Positions 16,565 through 25,738 of a stretch of 64,000 nucleotides of DNA are shown one piece after another. The notes below the pieces were generated by a model. The model ran no database searches. It was given only the letters and a program-made list of their open reading frames with translations, and was not told where the DNA came from. Each line of letters begins with the position of its first letter. Position 1 is the first letter of the stretch. Source of the DNA: Flavobacterium yafengii. GTDB taxonomy: Bacteria > Bacteroidota > Bacteroidia > Flavobacteriales > Flavobacteriaceae. The stretch spans positions 62,001-126,000 of the forward strand of contig NZ_JASCRY010000004.1 in assembly GCF_030010375.1 (NCBI RefSeq), written 5' to 3'. A program made the position numbers and the translations under genes.

Positions 16565-18847
16565 TTATTTTGAAGTTGAATAAGAATATGGATAACTACT
16601 CGACGAAGTTCCTCTTTGATTATTAGGAATATTGTTCATGTCAAAATCCAATACCGTTCCTTTGAGCAAATCAAAATGATTGATATAGTTCTTAGAGTAT
16701 GTTTTATTATTCCATTTTAATTCCTGAACATATTTATTATCTTCCGAATTACCCGGAGCATTTATGATTACTTCTTTTCCATTTTCTAATTGCAACGTTA
16801 CTTTCTTAAACAAAGGCGCTCCTAGAACATACTCTTCTGTAGCTGGACAAACAGGATAAAAGCCCATCGCCGAAAAAACATACCAGGCCGACGTTTGTCC
16901 GTTATCTTCATCACCACAATATCCGTCTGCTGTAGGTTTATACAATCGGTTCATTACTTCTCTGGACCAGTATTGTGTTTTCCAAGGCTGACCAGCGTAA
17001 TTATACAAATAAATCATGTGCTGAATAGGCTGGTTGCCGTGCGCATATTGCCCCATATTCATGATTTGCATTTCCCGAATTTCATGAATAACGGAGCCAT
17101 AATAACTTTCGTCAAAAACTGGAGGCATGCTAAAAACAGCGTCCAACTTAGTAGTGAATGCTTTTTCGCCTCCCATTAAATCAACCAAGCCTTGCACATC
17201 ATGAAAAACACTCCAGCTGTAATGCCAACTGTTGCCTTCGGTAAAGGCATCTCCCCATTTGAAAGGATTAAAATCCGCAGGAAAACTTCCGTCTTTATTT
17301 CTTCCGCTCATCAATTTGAACGAAGGATTAAAAACATTTTTATAATTCATCATTCGCTTTTCAAACAAATTGATTTCTTTTTTGGGACGGTTTAAGGCTT
17401 TCGCCAATTTCCAAATAGCAAAATCATCATACGCATATTCCAATGTTCGTGCTGCATTCTCATTGATTTTTACATCGTAAGGAACATACCCTAACGTATT
17501 GTAATACGCAGCGCCTTTTCTACCTACCGCATCCATTGGTCCTTCATTATTGGCTCCATGCAACAAGGCTTCATACAATGTATTGATATCATAATCCCGC
17601 AATCCTTTCATATAAGCATCAGAAACTACGGATGCCGAATTATTCCCTACCATCACATTTCTAAATCCTGGGCTGGACCATTCTGGCAAGAATCCGCCTT
17701 CTTTATAATCGTTAATCAAACCTTCCTGCATTTCTTTATTTATGGAAGGATACACTAAATTCAATAATGGATACAAGGCGCGGAAAGTGTCCCAAAAACC
17801 GGTACCGGCATACATATAACCTGGTAAAACCTTGCCATTATAAGGGCTGTAATGCATAATTTTCCCTGCGGCATCTATTTCATAATGCTTTTGAGGAAAA
17901 CAAGCGGTACGGTACAAACAAGAATAAAAAGTTCTGAATTGTTCGTCACTGCCACCTTCCGCTTTTACTTTCCCTAAAACTTTATTCCACTCTTCTTTTG
18001 ATTCCGCAACAGTTTTTTCAAAAGAAGCATTCCCTAATTCCGTTTTCAAATTCAACTCGGCTTGCTCGATACTTATAAATGAAGAAGCGACTCTAACATT
18101 GATTCTCTCTCCTTTTTTAGTTTTAAAACTCACTACAGCACCTGCATGATTGGCTAAACTTTCCAATTTATCTTTTTCCAAAATAGTGTCTTTCCAAGTA
18201 TAACTTGATGAAAAAGACTTGTCGAATACTAGCACAAAATAATTCTTGAAATTAGCAGGAACTCCGCCACTATTTCGAGTCGTGTATCCTATAATTTTAT
18301 TTTCAGATGGAATTATCTTAACATAAGACCCTTTGTCAAAAGCATCGATCACAATTGAAGATTGCTCATTTTCAGGAAATGTAAATTGAAAATGTGCCGC
18401 TCTTTCAGTAGTGGTTAATTCGGTAGTCACATCATAATCGGCAAGATAAACACTGTAATAATACGGTTTCACTGTTTCAGATTTATGACTGAACCAACTG
18501 GCTCTTTCGTCTTCTTTAAAAACTAATTTTCCTGTAACTGGCATAATGGAGAACTGTCCGTAATCATTCATCCATGGTGAAGGCTGATGCGTTTGTTTGA
18601 ACCCTCTAATTTTTTCAGCGGTATACGTATAAATCCATCCGTCTCCCATTTTACCGGTTTGCGGTGTCCAAAAATTCATTCCCCAAGGTCTTGCAATCGC
18701 CGGATACGTATTCCCATTAGAAAGACTATGCACCGATTGTGTACCCATCAAAGGATTTACATATTCCACTGGATCTAAAACTTTGGTCTGTGCATTTGCA
18801 ACTACACAAAGTAACGTTAAACCAAAAATCAAACTTTTTATCTTCAT
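16565..18847 (-). CDS. GH92 alpha-mannosidase, predicted alpha-1,2 type
   Basis: The 760-residue calcium-dependent inverting exo-alpha-mannosidase has a signal peptide (1-20), an N-terminal beta-sandwich domain and an (alpha/alpha)6 barrel. Glu538 in FTEGNSWHYSW fits the general acid. Asp646/Asp648 in CGDEDNG fit the base pair. The dipeptide His588-Glu589 sits where the Bacteroides Bt3990 enzyme has the His-Glu pair linked to alpha-1,2 specificity. That mapping rests on spacing recalled from the family, so it is inference. A GNQP variant of the more common GNEP segment occurs at 604-607. It is 4 bases from GH125 and 70 from the second GH92. Confidence 0.93.
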   Translation of the reverse strand: MKIKSLIFGLTLLCVVANAQTKVLDPVEYVNPLMGTQSVHSLSNGNTYPAIARPWGMNFWTPQTGKMGDGWIYTYTAEKIRGFKQTHQPSPWMNDYGQFSIMPVTGKLVFKEDERASWFSHKSETVKPYYYSVYLADYDVTTELTTTERAAHFQFTFPENEQSSIVIDAFDKGSYVKIIPSENKIIGYTTRNSGGVPANFKNYFVLVFDKSFSSSYTWKDTILEKDKLESLANHAGAVVSFKTKKGERINVRVASSFISIEQAELNLKTELGNASFEKTVAESKEEWNKVLGKVKAEGGSDEQFRTFYSCLYRTACFPQKHYEIDAAGKIMHYSPYNGKVLPGYMYAGTGFWDTFRALYPLLNLVYPSINKEMQEGLINDYKEGGFLPEWSSPGFRNVMVGNNSASVVSDAYMKGLRDYDINTLYEALLHGANNEGPMDAVGRKGAAYYNTLGYVPYDVKINENAARTLEYAYDDFAIWKLAKALNRPKKEINLFEKRMMNYKNVFNPSFKLMSGRNKDGSFPADFNPFKWGDAFTEGNSWHYSWSVFHDVQGLVDLMGGEKAFTTKLDAVFSMPPVFDESYYGSVIHEIREMQIMNMGQYAHGNQPIQHMIYLYNYAGQPWKTQYWSREVMNRLYKPTADGYCGDEDNGQTSAWYVFSAMGFYPVCPATEEYVLGAPLFKKVTLQLENGKEVIINAPGNSEDNKYVQELKWNNKTYSKNYINHFDLLKGTVLDFDMNNIPNNQRGTSSSSYPYSYSTSK

Positions 18848-18893
18848 AATTTTAATATAATATAATTCCTAAAATCCTCTCCAGATTCTCTAA

Positions 18894-18917
18894 ACTGCGA
18901 CTGAGCACTGAATACTG
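18894..18917 (-). repeat. Heptamer array CAGTNNN directly after the GH92 stop codon
   Basis: Read on the minus strand the stop codon is followed at once by CAGTATT, CAGTGCT, CAGTCG and CAGT. The word and phase are the same as in the arrays near 34.14 and 34.3 kb. Confidence 0.7.
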
Positions 18918-21182
18918 TTACAAAGGTCTATCCTCTTTTTTTACACCCCAAGTTCCCGAAGGTTTGCGTCCCATATATAATTTCAATTCGCCTCCTTTTA
19001 CAATCATATCGTGAGTGATATAGGATTTTGTATAGGGTTTCCCATTATATTCCGCTTTCTGAATGTAAATATTAGTGCTGCTGTTATCTATTGCTTTCAA
19101 TGTAAATGAAATACCATTTTTGTTTTTTACGGTTGCATTATTTACCAATGGGCTTCCTAAAATATAAATTCCGTTCGCTGGATTAACCGAATAAAAACCC
19201 ATCGCGGAGAAAACATACCAAGCCGACATTTGTCCCAAATCTTCGTTACCGCATAATCCATCCGGTTTTGTAGAATAGAATTTATCGTCAATTTCCCGAA
19301 TCAGTTTTGCCGTTTTCCAAGGTTGTCCAGCGTATGCATACAAATAAGGAATATGATGATTGGGTTCGTTTCCTTGTGCATATTGTCCAATCAAACCACT
19401 AATATCCGGAGAAGCTTCTTCGCCTTCCACTTTGTCAGTTATTAAAAACAGAGCATCTAACTTGGCTATAAATTTATCTTCACTTCCAAATAAATCAATT
19501 AAACCATAAGGATCTTGAGGAACCAACCAAGTGTATTGCCACGCATTTCCCTCTACATAATCGTCTTTGCGATGAGCAGATGAAAGCGGATTAAAAGGCG
19601 TCCTCCAATTTCCATTGGCTAATTTCCCTCTCATAAAAGTAGTTTCTTTATCAAAATAAAGTTTATACAGATTAGCTCTTTTTGAAAAATAAGTATAATC
19701 CTCGGTCTTGTTCAAGGCTTTTGCCATTTGGGCTACACACCAATCGTCTATAGCATATTCCAATGCATTTCCAACAGTTTCTAACATCGTATTGGCAGGA
19801 ATATATTCCAATTTTTGAACATAATCCATTCCGTCGCGGGTTTGCATTCCCGTTTTCTTTATAGCTTCATACGCAAGTGCCGTATCGTAATCGCGGTAGC
19901 CTTTTAGATACGCATCTACAATAACAGCAATCGAATGATTCCCATTCATGGTATTGGTTTCATTACCCATCAAATGCCAAACCGGTAATCTTCCTTGTTG
20001 CTGATAGATTGCCAAGAATGATTTGACAATATCATTAATTTTATCGGGTTGCGTAATCGTGTACAAAGGATGCAAAGCGCGGTACGTATCCCAAAGCGAA
20101 AAAGTGGTATAATTTGTGAAATTTGCTTTTTCATATACTTTTTTATCTGTTCCTCTATAATCGCCATTGGCATCATTAAAAATAGAAGGTGCAAAAACCG
20201 TATGATACAACGAAGTGTAAAAAACTTTCATCGTTTTTTCATCGGCCTTAATCTGAATTTTATTTAATTCGGTATTCCATTTTGAATTGGCTTGTTTCAC
20301 CGTTTTTGCAAAATCCCAAGTTGGAATCTCCGCTTTTATATTTGCGGAAGCATTCTCATAACTCACTGGCGAAAGACCAACTTTGACTAAAACCTGTTTA
20401 TTTTTTAAAGTTGCAAAATCAATAACAGCTTTCATTCGGACACCTTCTCCTTGATTTCCTAACACCACTGAAACATTGTCATACAAGGAAATATTCGAAA
20501 TAGATTCCGAAAATTCCATTGCAAAATAGACTCTTTGGTCATCAGCCCAACCTTTCGAATGACGGTAACCAACAATCGTCTTAGCTCCAGTTTTTTTTAT
20601 GAATGTTTTCATTGGTTTATCCCAACCCACACCATCTGCTAAATCAAGTAAAATATGGGAATCATCAACAGAATTAAAAGTGTATTTATGGAATCCAACT
20701 CTTTCGGTTGCCGTTAATTCAGCCTTTATTTTGTATTTATCCAATAAAACGCTGTAATAACCGGGCTTAGTAATTTCATTTTCATGCAAAAAATAAGAGC
20801 CATAACCGGTAACCATATCTTCCTTTGTTCCTTTGGTAAGCGGTACTTTTCCTGATACCGGCAACAAAAGAATATCATTCAAATCTCCAATTCCAGTTCC
20901 GCTCAAATGGGTGTGCGTAAATCCTAATATCGTATTACTCGCGTAATTATAGCCACTGCACCAATCCCAACCCTCAAAAACATTTACCGGACCTAGCTGA
21001 ACCGCTCCAAAAGGCACATTGGCACCCACAAAAACATGGCCGTGACCAGCAGAACCAATCAGAGGATCCACATATTGAGTGTAATCTAAACTGTTTTGTT
21101 TTTTGGTTTTCACCTGTGAAGTAACCGGTAAAATACCTAAAATAATTATTAAGAAAACAAGGTGTTTATATTTTGAAATCAT
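18918..21182 (-). CDS. GH92 alpha-mannosidase, second paralogue
   Basis: The 754-residue exported enzyme starts with a hydrophobic signal segment (MISKYKHLVFLIIILGILPV). It has the GH92 segments VEGNAWQYTWLVPQD (general acid Glu), GQYAQGNEPNHHIPYLYAYA and LCGNEDLGQMSAWYVFSAMG. Compared with the downstream GH92, it lacks the His-Glu dipeptide and has Asn at the first position of the Asp-x-Asp base pair. A different linkage preference, for example alpha-1,3, is therefore likely. The frame is open to 21266, but only the ATG at 21182 gives an export signal. It is separated by 202 bases from the GH2 gene and 70 from the next GH92. Confidence 0.93.
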   Translation of the reverse strand: MISKYKHLVFLIIILGILPVTSQVKTKKQNSLDYTQYVDPLIGSAGHGHVFVGANVPFGAVQLGPVNVFEGWDWCSGYNYASNTILGFTHTHLSGTGIGDLNDILLLPVSGKVPLTKGTKEDMVTGYGSYFLHENEITKPGYYSVLLDKYKIKAELTATERVGFHKYTFNSVDDSHILLDLADGVGWDKPMKTFIKKTGAKTIVGYRHSKGWADDQRVYFAMEFSESISNISLYDNVSVVLGNQGEGVRMKAVIDFATLKNKQVLVKVGLSPVSYENASANIKAEIPTWDFAKTVKQANSKWNTELNKIQIKADEKTMKVFYTSLYHTVFAPSIFNDANGDYRGTDKKVYEKANFTNYTTFSLWDTYRALHPLYTITQPDKINDIVKSFLAIYQQQGRLPVWHLMGNETNTMNGNHSIAVIVDAYLKGYRDYDTALAYEAIKKTGMQTRDGMDYVQKLEYIPANTMLETVGNALEYAIDDWCVAQMAKALNKTEDYTYFSKRANLYKLYFDKETTFMRGKLANGNWRTPFNPLSSAHRKDDYVEGNAWQYTWLVPQDPYGLIDLFGSEDKFIAKLDALFLITDKVEGEEASPDISGLIGQYAQGNEPNHHIPYLYAYAGQPWKTAKLIREIDDKFYSTKPDGLCGNEDLGQMSAWYVFSAMGFYSVNPANGIYILGSPLVNNATVKNKNGISFTLKAIDNSSTNIYIQKAEYNGKPYTKSYITHDMIVKGGELKLYMGRKPSGTWGVKKEDRPL

Positions 21183-21340
21183 TTTGTTTTGTTTTAAATA
21201 TGACTTGCGTACTGTAAAAATAAATCTCTCTGAAGAAATAGAACACAGATGACGCGGATTTAACATTTATAATTAATTGGGTCAAAAAACAACAGTTAGC
21301 CCTATTTGGATATGATATTCTTTAATATCCTAAATTCATT

Positions 21341-21384
21341 CTAAGACAAAAACCTTAGTTTCTTAGCTGCTTAGAACCTTAATT
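21341..21384 (-). repeat. TAAG word array directly after the beta-mannosidase stop codon
   Basis: On the minus strand the stop codon is followed by TAAGGTTC, TAAGCAGC, TAAGAAAC and TAAGG (8-nt phase). An inverted CTTAG then allows a small hairpin. The design matches the CAGT arrays but with another word. Confidence 0.6.
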
Positions 21385-23382
21385 TTACTTGTATCGATTA
21401 ATTACATCATACAATGACATAACCGTGATAATTGGCTTTGTTATTTTCCCTTCGAACGAAATTTTCATTTCTTCTCCGGCAGATAAATCCATATAATTCG
21501 TACTTAATTTCCCTTGGTATCCTTTAATTTCAACATAGACATATTTGGCTGGTTTCAGGGCTTTAATGATTATTTCATTTCCTTTAATGCTCCAACTGAT
21601 TTTAGGATTTTCCAATTTTAAATCTATAGGACGCGTCAGATCAATCTCAGGAATTTTATCATCCCGATACGCTTCCCGCATGGCGTACCAAGCCGCTTTG
21701 GGTTGTCGGTTATAATAATCCGTAACACTCCAGCTCGCCACAGGCCAACAATCATTCAATTGCCAAACTAAAGTTCCCATATTATAAGGCGCTTTGGAAC
21801 GATGAATCCCAATAATATTCTTTAGCGAATAATACTGTAAACACTGCGTGAGATAGGTATAATCCTCTACTTTCATGTTTTTTACTTTGGTGGAATCAAT
21901 AAAATAACGATTCAAATAGGAGTTTAACTTCGTAAAACCATTTCCTGCTTTTTGATGTGCTTTTAATACATCCGAAAATAAATGACGGTCTTCAGGCAAC
22001 GTAAATTTTTCTATCGAAGAATAATTCGGCATCGCTTGCATTCCGTATTCACTAACAAAACGTCCTGTTTTATTTTTAACCACTTCAATATCTTCTAATC
22101 CCCACCAAGTTCCCCAATAATGACTATCACCTTCTGTAATACTTTGTTTCCTACCCCAACCAAATAATGGTGAGCTGCTAATATATGGTCTTTTATCATC
22201 CACTTCTTTTACCCATTTTGGAATACTGTCCTGAAACAAGCGAACATAATCTTTCCACAAACGAGTCGAATCCTGCTTTGACATATTCATCGATTTTTGC
22301 CAGCCCCAGTTTTTAAATGCTTCGTCAGATTCGTTATTCCCGCACCACAAAACAATGCTCGGATGATGACGCAAACGCTTTACTTGGTACTGCACTTCTT
22401 CTTTTACATTGTCAAAAAACGCTTTATCACCGGGAACCATCGTTCCGGCAAACATGAAATCCTGCCAAACATTGATTCCGTATTTATCACATAAATCATA
22501 GAAATAATCGTCTTCATAAACACCGCCACCCCAAACACGAAGCATGTTCATATTAGCATCTTTAGCAGACAAAACTATCTTTTCGTATTCTTTTTTAGTA
22601 ACTCTCGAAAGGAAAGCATCCGATGGAATATAATTTGCCCCTTTCATATATACCGGCTTGTCGTCGATTTTAAAATAAAATGATTTTCCAAGACTGTCCA
22701 GTTGTTGTACCAATTCAATCTTCCGATTTAAAACATATGGCTTCTCTGGTGTTTTTTCGTCGAAAGTCTCCAATCTTACTTCTTTCCAAATGCCGCAGGT
22801 CGTAAATTTAGGTCCCCAATCCCAACCAAAATGATACTGTGCTTTCCGAACATACAAACGAGGATTATCCGGAATTACAAAAGGTAAATCTCTCTTGGCA
22901 AGTAAATCCACTACATTTTGCGCCGATACAAAGACAACCACTAATTTATTCGTACCGGGATGCAAATACTTTTTCACATCAACACGCCATTGACGAAACA
23001 TGTTATTCGCTTTTAATATTAATTTCCCATTCAAATAAACCGTTGCATAGGTATCCAATCCATCAAAAACCAGTGCTGCATTTTTTTTCTTTAATGCTTC
23101 TGGAGTCACTTGAAAAGAAGTTTTATACTCCCAGTTTTTCTTCTCAATCCATTGCAATTTTTTATCATTGTCACGAAAAAACGGATCTGGAATAAGTTTG
23201 TTATTCAATAAATCAGTATGCACTTCTCCCGGTACTGTTGCAGCATTCCATTTTACCGTTTTCTCCTGACGAAATTGCCAGCCGTTTTTGAGAACTACTG
23301 AACTATTTTGAGCATTCGCCACAAAAAACAGGTTTATAAAACAAAGGATTCCAAACCAAAAAAAGGCTTTTTTAGATTTCAT
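21385..23382 (-). CDS. GH2 beta-mannosidase apparently lacking the first immunoglobulin-like domain
   Basis: The exported enzyme (signal 1-24) should cleave the beta-1,4-mannose of the N-glycan core. The jelly-roll domain spans about 28-205 with AQYHFGWDWGPKFTTCGIWK. The TIM barrel begins near 225 (MKGANYIPSDAF) and has acid/base Glu351 in WCGNNESDE and nucleophile Glu445 in VSEYGMQ. The protein has only 665 residues, whereas family members are usually above 800. VRLETFDEK (203-210) runs almost straight into NRKIELVQQ (219-227), where the immunoglobulin-like domain of about 100-150 residues normally sits. The frame is intact, so this is an in-frame loss rather than a frameshift. Confidence 0.9.
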   Translation of the reverse strand: MKSKKAFFWFGILCFINLFFVANAQNSSVVLKNGWQFRQEKTVKWNAATVPGEVHTDLLNNKLIPDPFFRDNDKKLQWIEKKNWEYKTSFQVTPEALKKKNAALVFDGLDTYATVYLNGKLILKANNMFRQWRVDVKKYLHPGTNKLVVVFVSAQNVVDLLAKRDLPFVIPDNPRLYVRKAQYHFGWDWGPKFTTCGIWKEVRLETFDEKTPEKPYVLNRKIELVQQLDSLGKSFYFKIDDKPVYMKGANYIPSDAFLSRVTKKEYEKIVLSAKDANMNMLRVWGGGVYEDDYFYDLCDKYGINVWQDFMFAGTMVPGDKAFFDNVKEEVQYQVKRLRHHPSIVLWCGNNESDEAFKNWGWQKSMNMSKQDSTRLWKDYVRLFQDSIPKWVKEVDDKRPYISSSPLFGWGRKQSITEGDSHYWGTWWGLEDIEVVKNKTGRFVSEYGMQAMPNYSSIEKFTLPEDRHLFSDVLKAHQKAGNGFTKLNSYLNRYFIDSTKVKNMKVEDYTYLTQCLQYYSLKNIIGIHRSKAPYNMGTLVWQLNDCWPVASWSVTDYYNRQPKAAWYAMREAYRDDKIPEIDLTRPIDLKLENPKISWSIKGNEIIIKALKPAKYVYVEIKGYQGKLSTNYMDLSAGEEMKISFEGKITKPIITVMSLYDVINRYK

Positions 23383-23807
23383 TGTAAGGGAGTATTAAAA
23401 TCATTATTTGTGTATAATTTCTATTCTAATGGACAAAAGTGTTTTATCCTTTGGCAACACCTTATTGCATTATAATTTATTGGTTTACTATTTTAAAAGT
23501 ATAAAAATCTAATCAATTTATCATTGTTACAACTGCCTAAAGCAGCTTTATTTCTATTGTGAAAACATGGGTAAACAATGCTATTCTATTCCGCAGATTA
23601 TTGAAAGTAACTCCATTTTTTTCAGCAGACAGCAAAGAATAAAACGTTGTGCATTGCGAAAAAAGAGGTGATAAAAACAACTAAACCCTATTAAATAACA
23701 TCTGTTTTTTTACCTTTTTTTATTAGAAATATCAAGATGATAAATAATAAAACAAGTCGGGAGGTAAAACCTACCCGACCTGCTTTATACTTTTTAAATC
23801 TAAACTA
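23383..23807. other. 425-base gap between susD and the GH2 gene
   Basis: The gap holds the susD terminator (23756-23779). The rest is AT-rich without a plausible gene. No copy of the LacI-type operator found before susC is present. The gap suggests that the enzymes downstream of susD have their own promoter, but no TAnnTTTG box with a well-spaced TTG was recognised. Confidence 0.5.
23756..23779 (-). terminator. Terminator after susD
   Basis: GTCGGG (23756-23761) pairs with CCCGAC (23774-23779), and AGGT with ACCT inside. A T-rich stretch follows on the minus strand. It would limit read-through from susCD into the enzyme genes. Confidence 0.7.
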
Positions 23808-25718
23808 TTAGTGCTTAGCCCACCAAAGCGGGGTAAATATATCATCAGCACCACCTAAGAATCCTACCGCTTGTTCATACCCTTTTACATTTGAATTTTT
23901 CAAACCTGAAGTATATTTCAATCGTTGTGGAAAGAAACTAACCTGATTGGTCATGAAGTTAGAAGAATTTAAAGTTGGTAAATTAACTAAAGGTAATTCT
24001 ACAGCCGGATTTTCAAAGAAAGGCAAGCCTAATCTTCTATGATCATTCCATCCTTCCAATGGCAACCAAGGAGTTTGTGCTATGAATTTTTGTGTTATAA
24101 TTTTTGTCAACAAATCATTTTTTACGGCACCATTTTTATACAAATTATTTTTAGGATATAAAATGGTAGCTACACCCGCTGCATTTGTATAACCATCAAC
24201 ATAATTCATTGCGTGGCTCGTAGGCGGTTCTGTTGTATGAGACCAATTTACAGAAGTTCCCGCTCTGTTATAATCATTAGAAGTAAGGTAAGCGCTCAGA
24301 TGAGACGAAACTCCCCAATAGTCAAAATTCGCTTTGATACCAGCTTCATAAGCATCCTTACCACTCATTGGGACAGCCCAACCTTTAACAGCAGCTTCAG
24401 CCAACAAAAAGTAAGTTTCCCATGAAGCAAAAAAGATACGCTTGCTTGTACTTCCTCTAAATACTTGAGACAAACGTGGCATAGTACCATTAAATGCTCT
24501 TACTCCATTTCTACTTCCTAATGCTCCCCAATTACCTACAGCAAAGGCATTCCATGTATTTTTTGCCTCAATTGTTTTAACTACTGCACCACTGGCATCA
24601 AACAAATTTGCCGATGTAGTCTCTGCACTATTGTCCCAAGAAGGATATCCTGAAAAATTAGAATTTGTAAAATCTCCTGGAATATTAAATGCTTTATAGG
24701 CACGTGGATCTATTGCATTTGGCAAACCATCTAACCAATAACCGGCTGCAGGCTCATTTGTTTTCATTGTAAAATGATTTTCAAATTTTAACCCAATATA
24801 ATCCGCTGGTTTAACACTGGCATGAAAAGAAGGTGCTAATAAATCTGTTGATTTTACACCACCTAAACCAATATAAAGATTGTTCAATGTCACTGATATA
24901 ATCTGTGCATTCCATTCACGACTCATTACACCAGTCAAATCATCCCATCCTGGTTTTTCTTGCACTTGAAAATTATCAGAAGCGTCTGTTAACAAACTAC
25001 TGCTTGCCGCAGCTTCAAATTCAGATTTTGCCTTAGCAGGATCTACTTCAGACAAACGCATTGCTAAACGAAGACGCATAGAATTAGCATACTTTTTCCA
25101 CTTTACATAATCATAACCGTAAGCTGGATCTTCATTCTTTAATTTTGGATTACTGATATTCGAAACCGAAACGTCTAATTTCTCAGAGGCATCTTTAAGT
25201 TCCGCCAATAAGAAATAGTAAACCGTTTTTAAGTCCGTAAATTCCGGGTTTTTACCCTGAAATGCGTCAATCGCAATAGGACCAAAATTATCAGCAAGTT
25301 CACTCATCAAATATGCTCTCCATATACGAGCCACTTGTTTTAGATTACCGGAATACGGTTTTACAATGCCTTTAGCTTCTTTTTCTTCAGCAACCTGAAT
25401 AGCTGTGTTTATGGAGTTTAACCAGCCAGCAGAACTATTGTAATAAGCTGTAGACCAGCCATCATCATAACTACCGCCAGATATTCCAGTACTTAACATT
25501 TGATGCCCAGCTGTTTTCCAATAAAGCACAAAAGACCTCTCAGCAACATCTGGATTCATTTGCGCTCCAATTATAGAGCTATTTATAAAATATTCCACTT
25601 GAACCTGATCTGCGTTAGCAGCTGTAGGATCTGTATTAATCTCATCGAAATTATCACAAGAAGTTAGCATCGCCACAATTGCTAAAGCTAAACTTGATTT
25701 TTTCACTATATTTTTCAT
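23808..25718 (-). CDS. SusD/RagB-like glycan-binding outer membrane lipoprotein
   Basis: The 636-residue surface lipoprotein has the lipobox MLTSC with Cys21 as the lipidated residue, then DNFDEINTDP, the usual SusD-like start. The helical TPR-rich N-terminal half includes MRLRLAMRLSEVDPAKAKSE. The C-terminal part, with TPWLPLEGWNDHRRLGLPFF, fits the SusD-like_2 subtype. It binds the glycan and caps the SusC channel. It lies 20 bases after susC and is clearly co-transcribed with it. The ligand is inferred from the neighbouring enzymes to be mannose-rich N-glycan. Confidence 0.93.
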   Translation of the reverse strand: MKNIVKKSSLALAIVAMLTSCDNFDEINTDPTAANADQVQVEYFINSSIIGAQMNPDVAERSFVLYWKTAGHQMLSTGISGGSYDDGWSTAYYNSSAGWLNSINTAIQVAEEKEAKGIVKPYSGNLKQVARIWRAYLMSELADNFGPIAIDAFQGKNPEFTDLKTVYYFLLAELKDASEKLDVSVSNISNPKLKNEDPAYGYDYVKWKKYANSMRLRLAMRLSEVDPAKAKSEFEAAASSSLLTDASDNFQVQEKPGWDDLTGVMSREWNAQIISVTLNNLYIGLGGVKSTDLLAPSFHASVKPADYIGLKFENHFTMKTNEPAAGYWLDGLPNAIDPRAYKAFNIPGDFTNSNFSGYPSWDNSAETTSANLFDASGAVVKTIEAKNTWNAFAVGNWGALGSRNGVRAFNGTMPRLSQVFRGSTSKRIFFASWETYFLLAEAAVKGWAVPMSGKDAYEAGIKANFDYWGVSSHLSAYLTSNDYNRAGTSVNWSHTTEPPTSHAMNYVDGYTNAAGVATILYPKNNLYKNGAVKNDLLTKIITQKFIAQTPWLPLEGWNDHRRLGLPFFENPAVELPLVNLPTLNSSNFMTNQVSFFPQRLKYTSGLKNSNVKGYEQAVGFLGGADDIFTPLWWAKH

Positions 25719-25738
25719 GATATAAATTTTATAATTGA

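Noticed and set aside
16565..18847. Loss of the GH92 catalytic acid, suggested by GNQP in place of GNEP, which would have pointed to a mannose-phosphodiester enzyme
   Set aside because: Spacing to the Asp base pair shows the acid is more likely Glu538 in the EGNSW segment, which is present in both GH92 proteins.
23470..23520. TTTACTATTTTAAAAGTATAAA-like sequence before the GH2 gene as a third LacI-type operator
   Set aside because: It resembles the operator only in TTTACTA, lacks the central CG, and is a weak dyad within AT-rich DNA.
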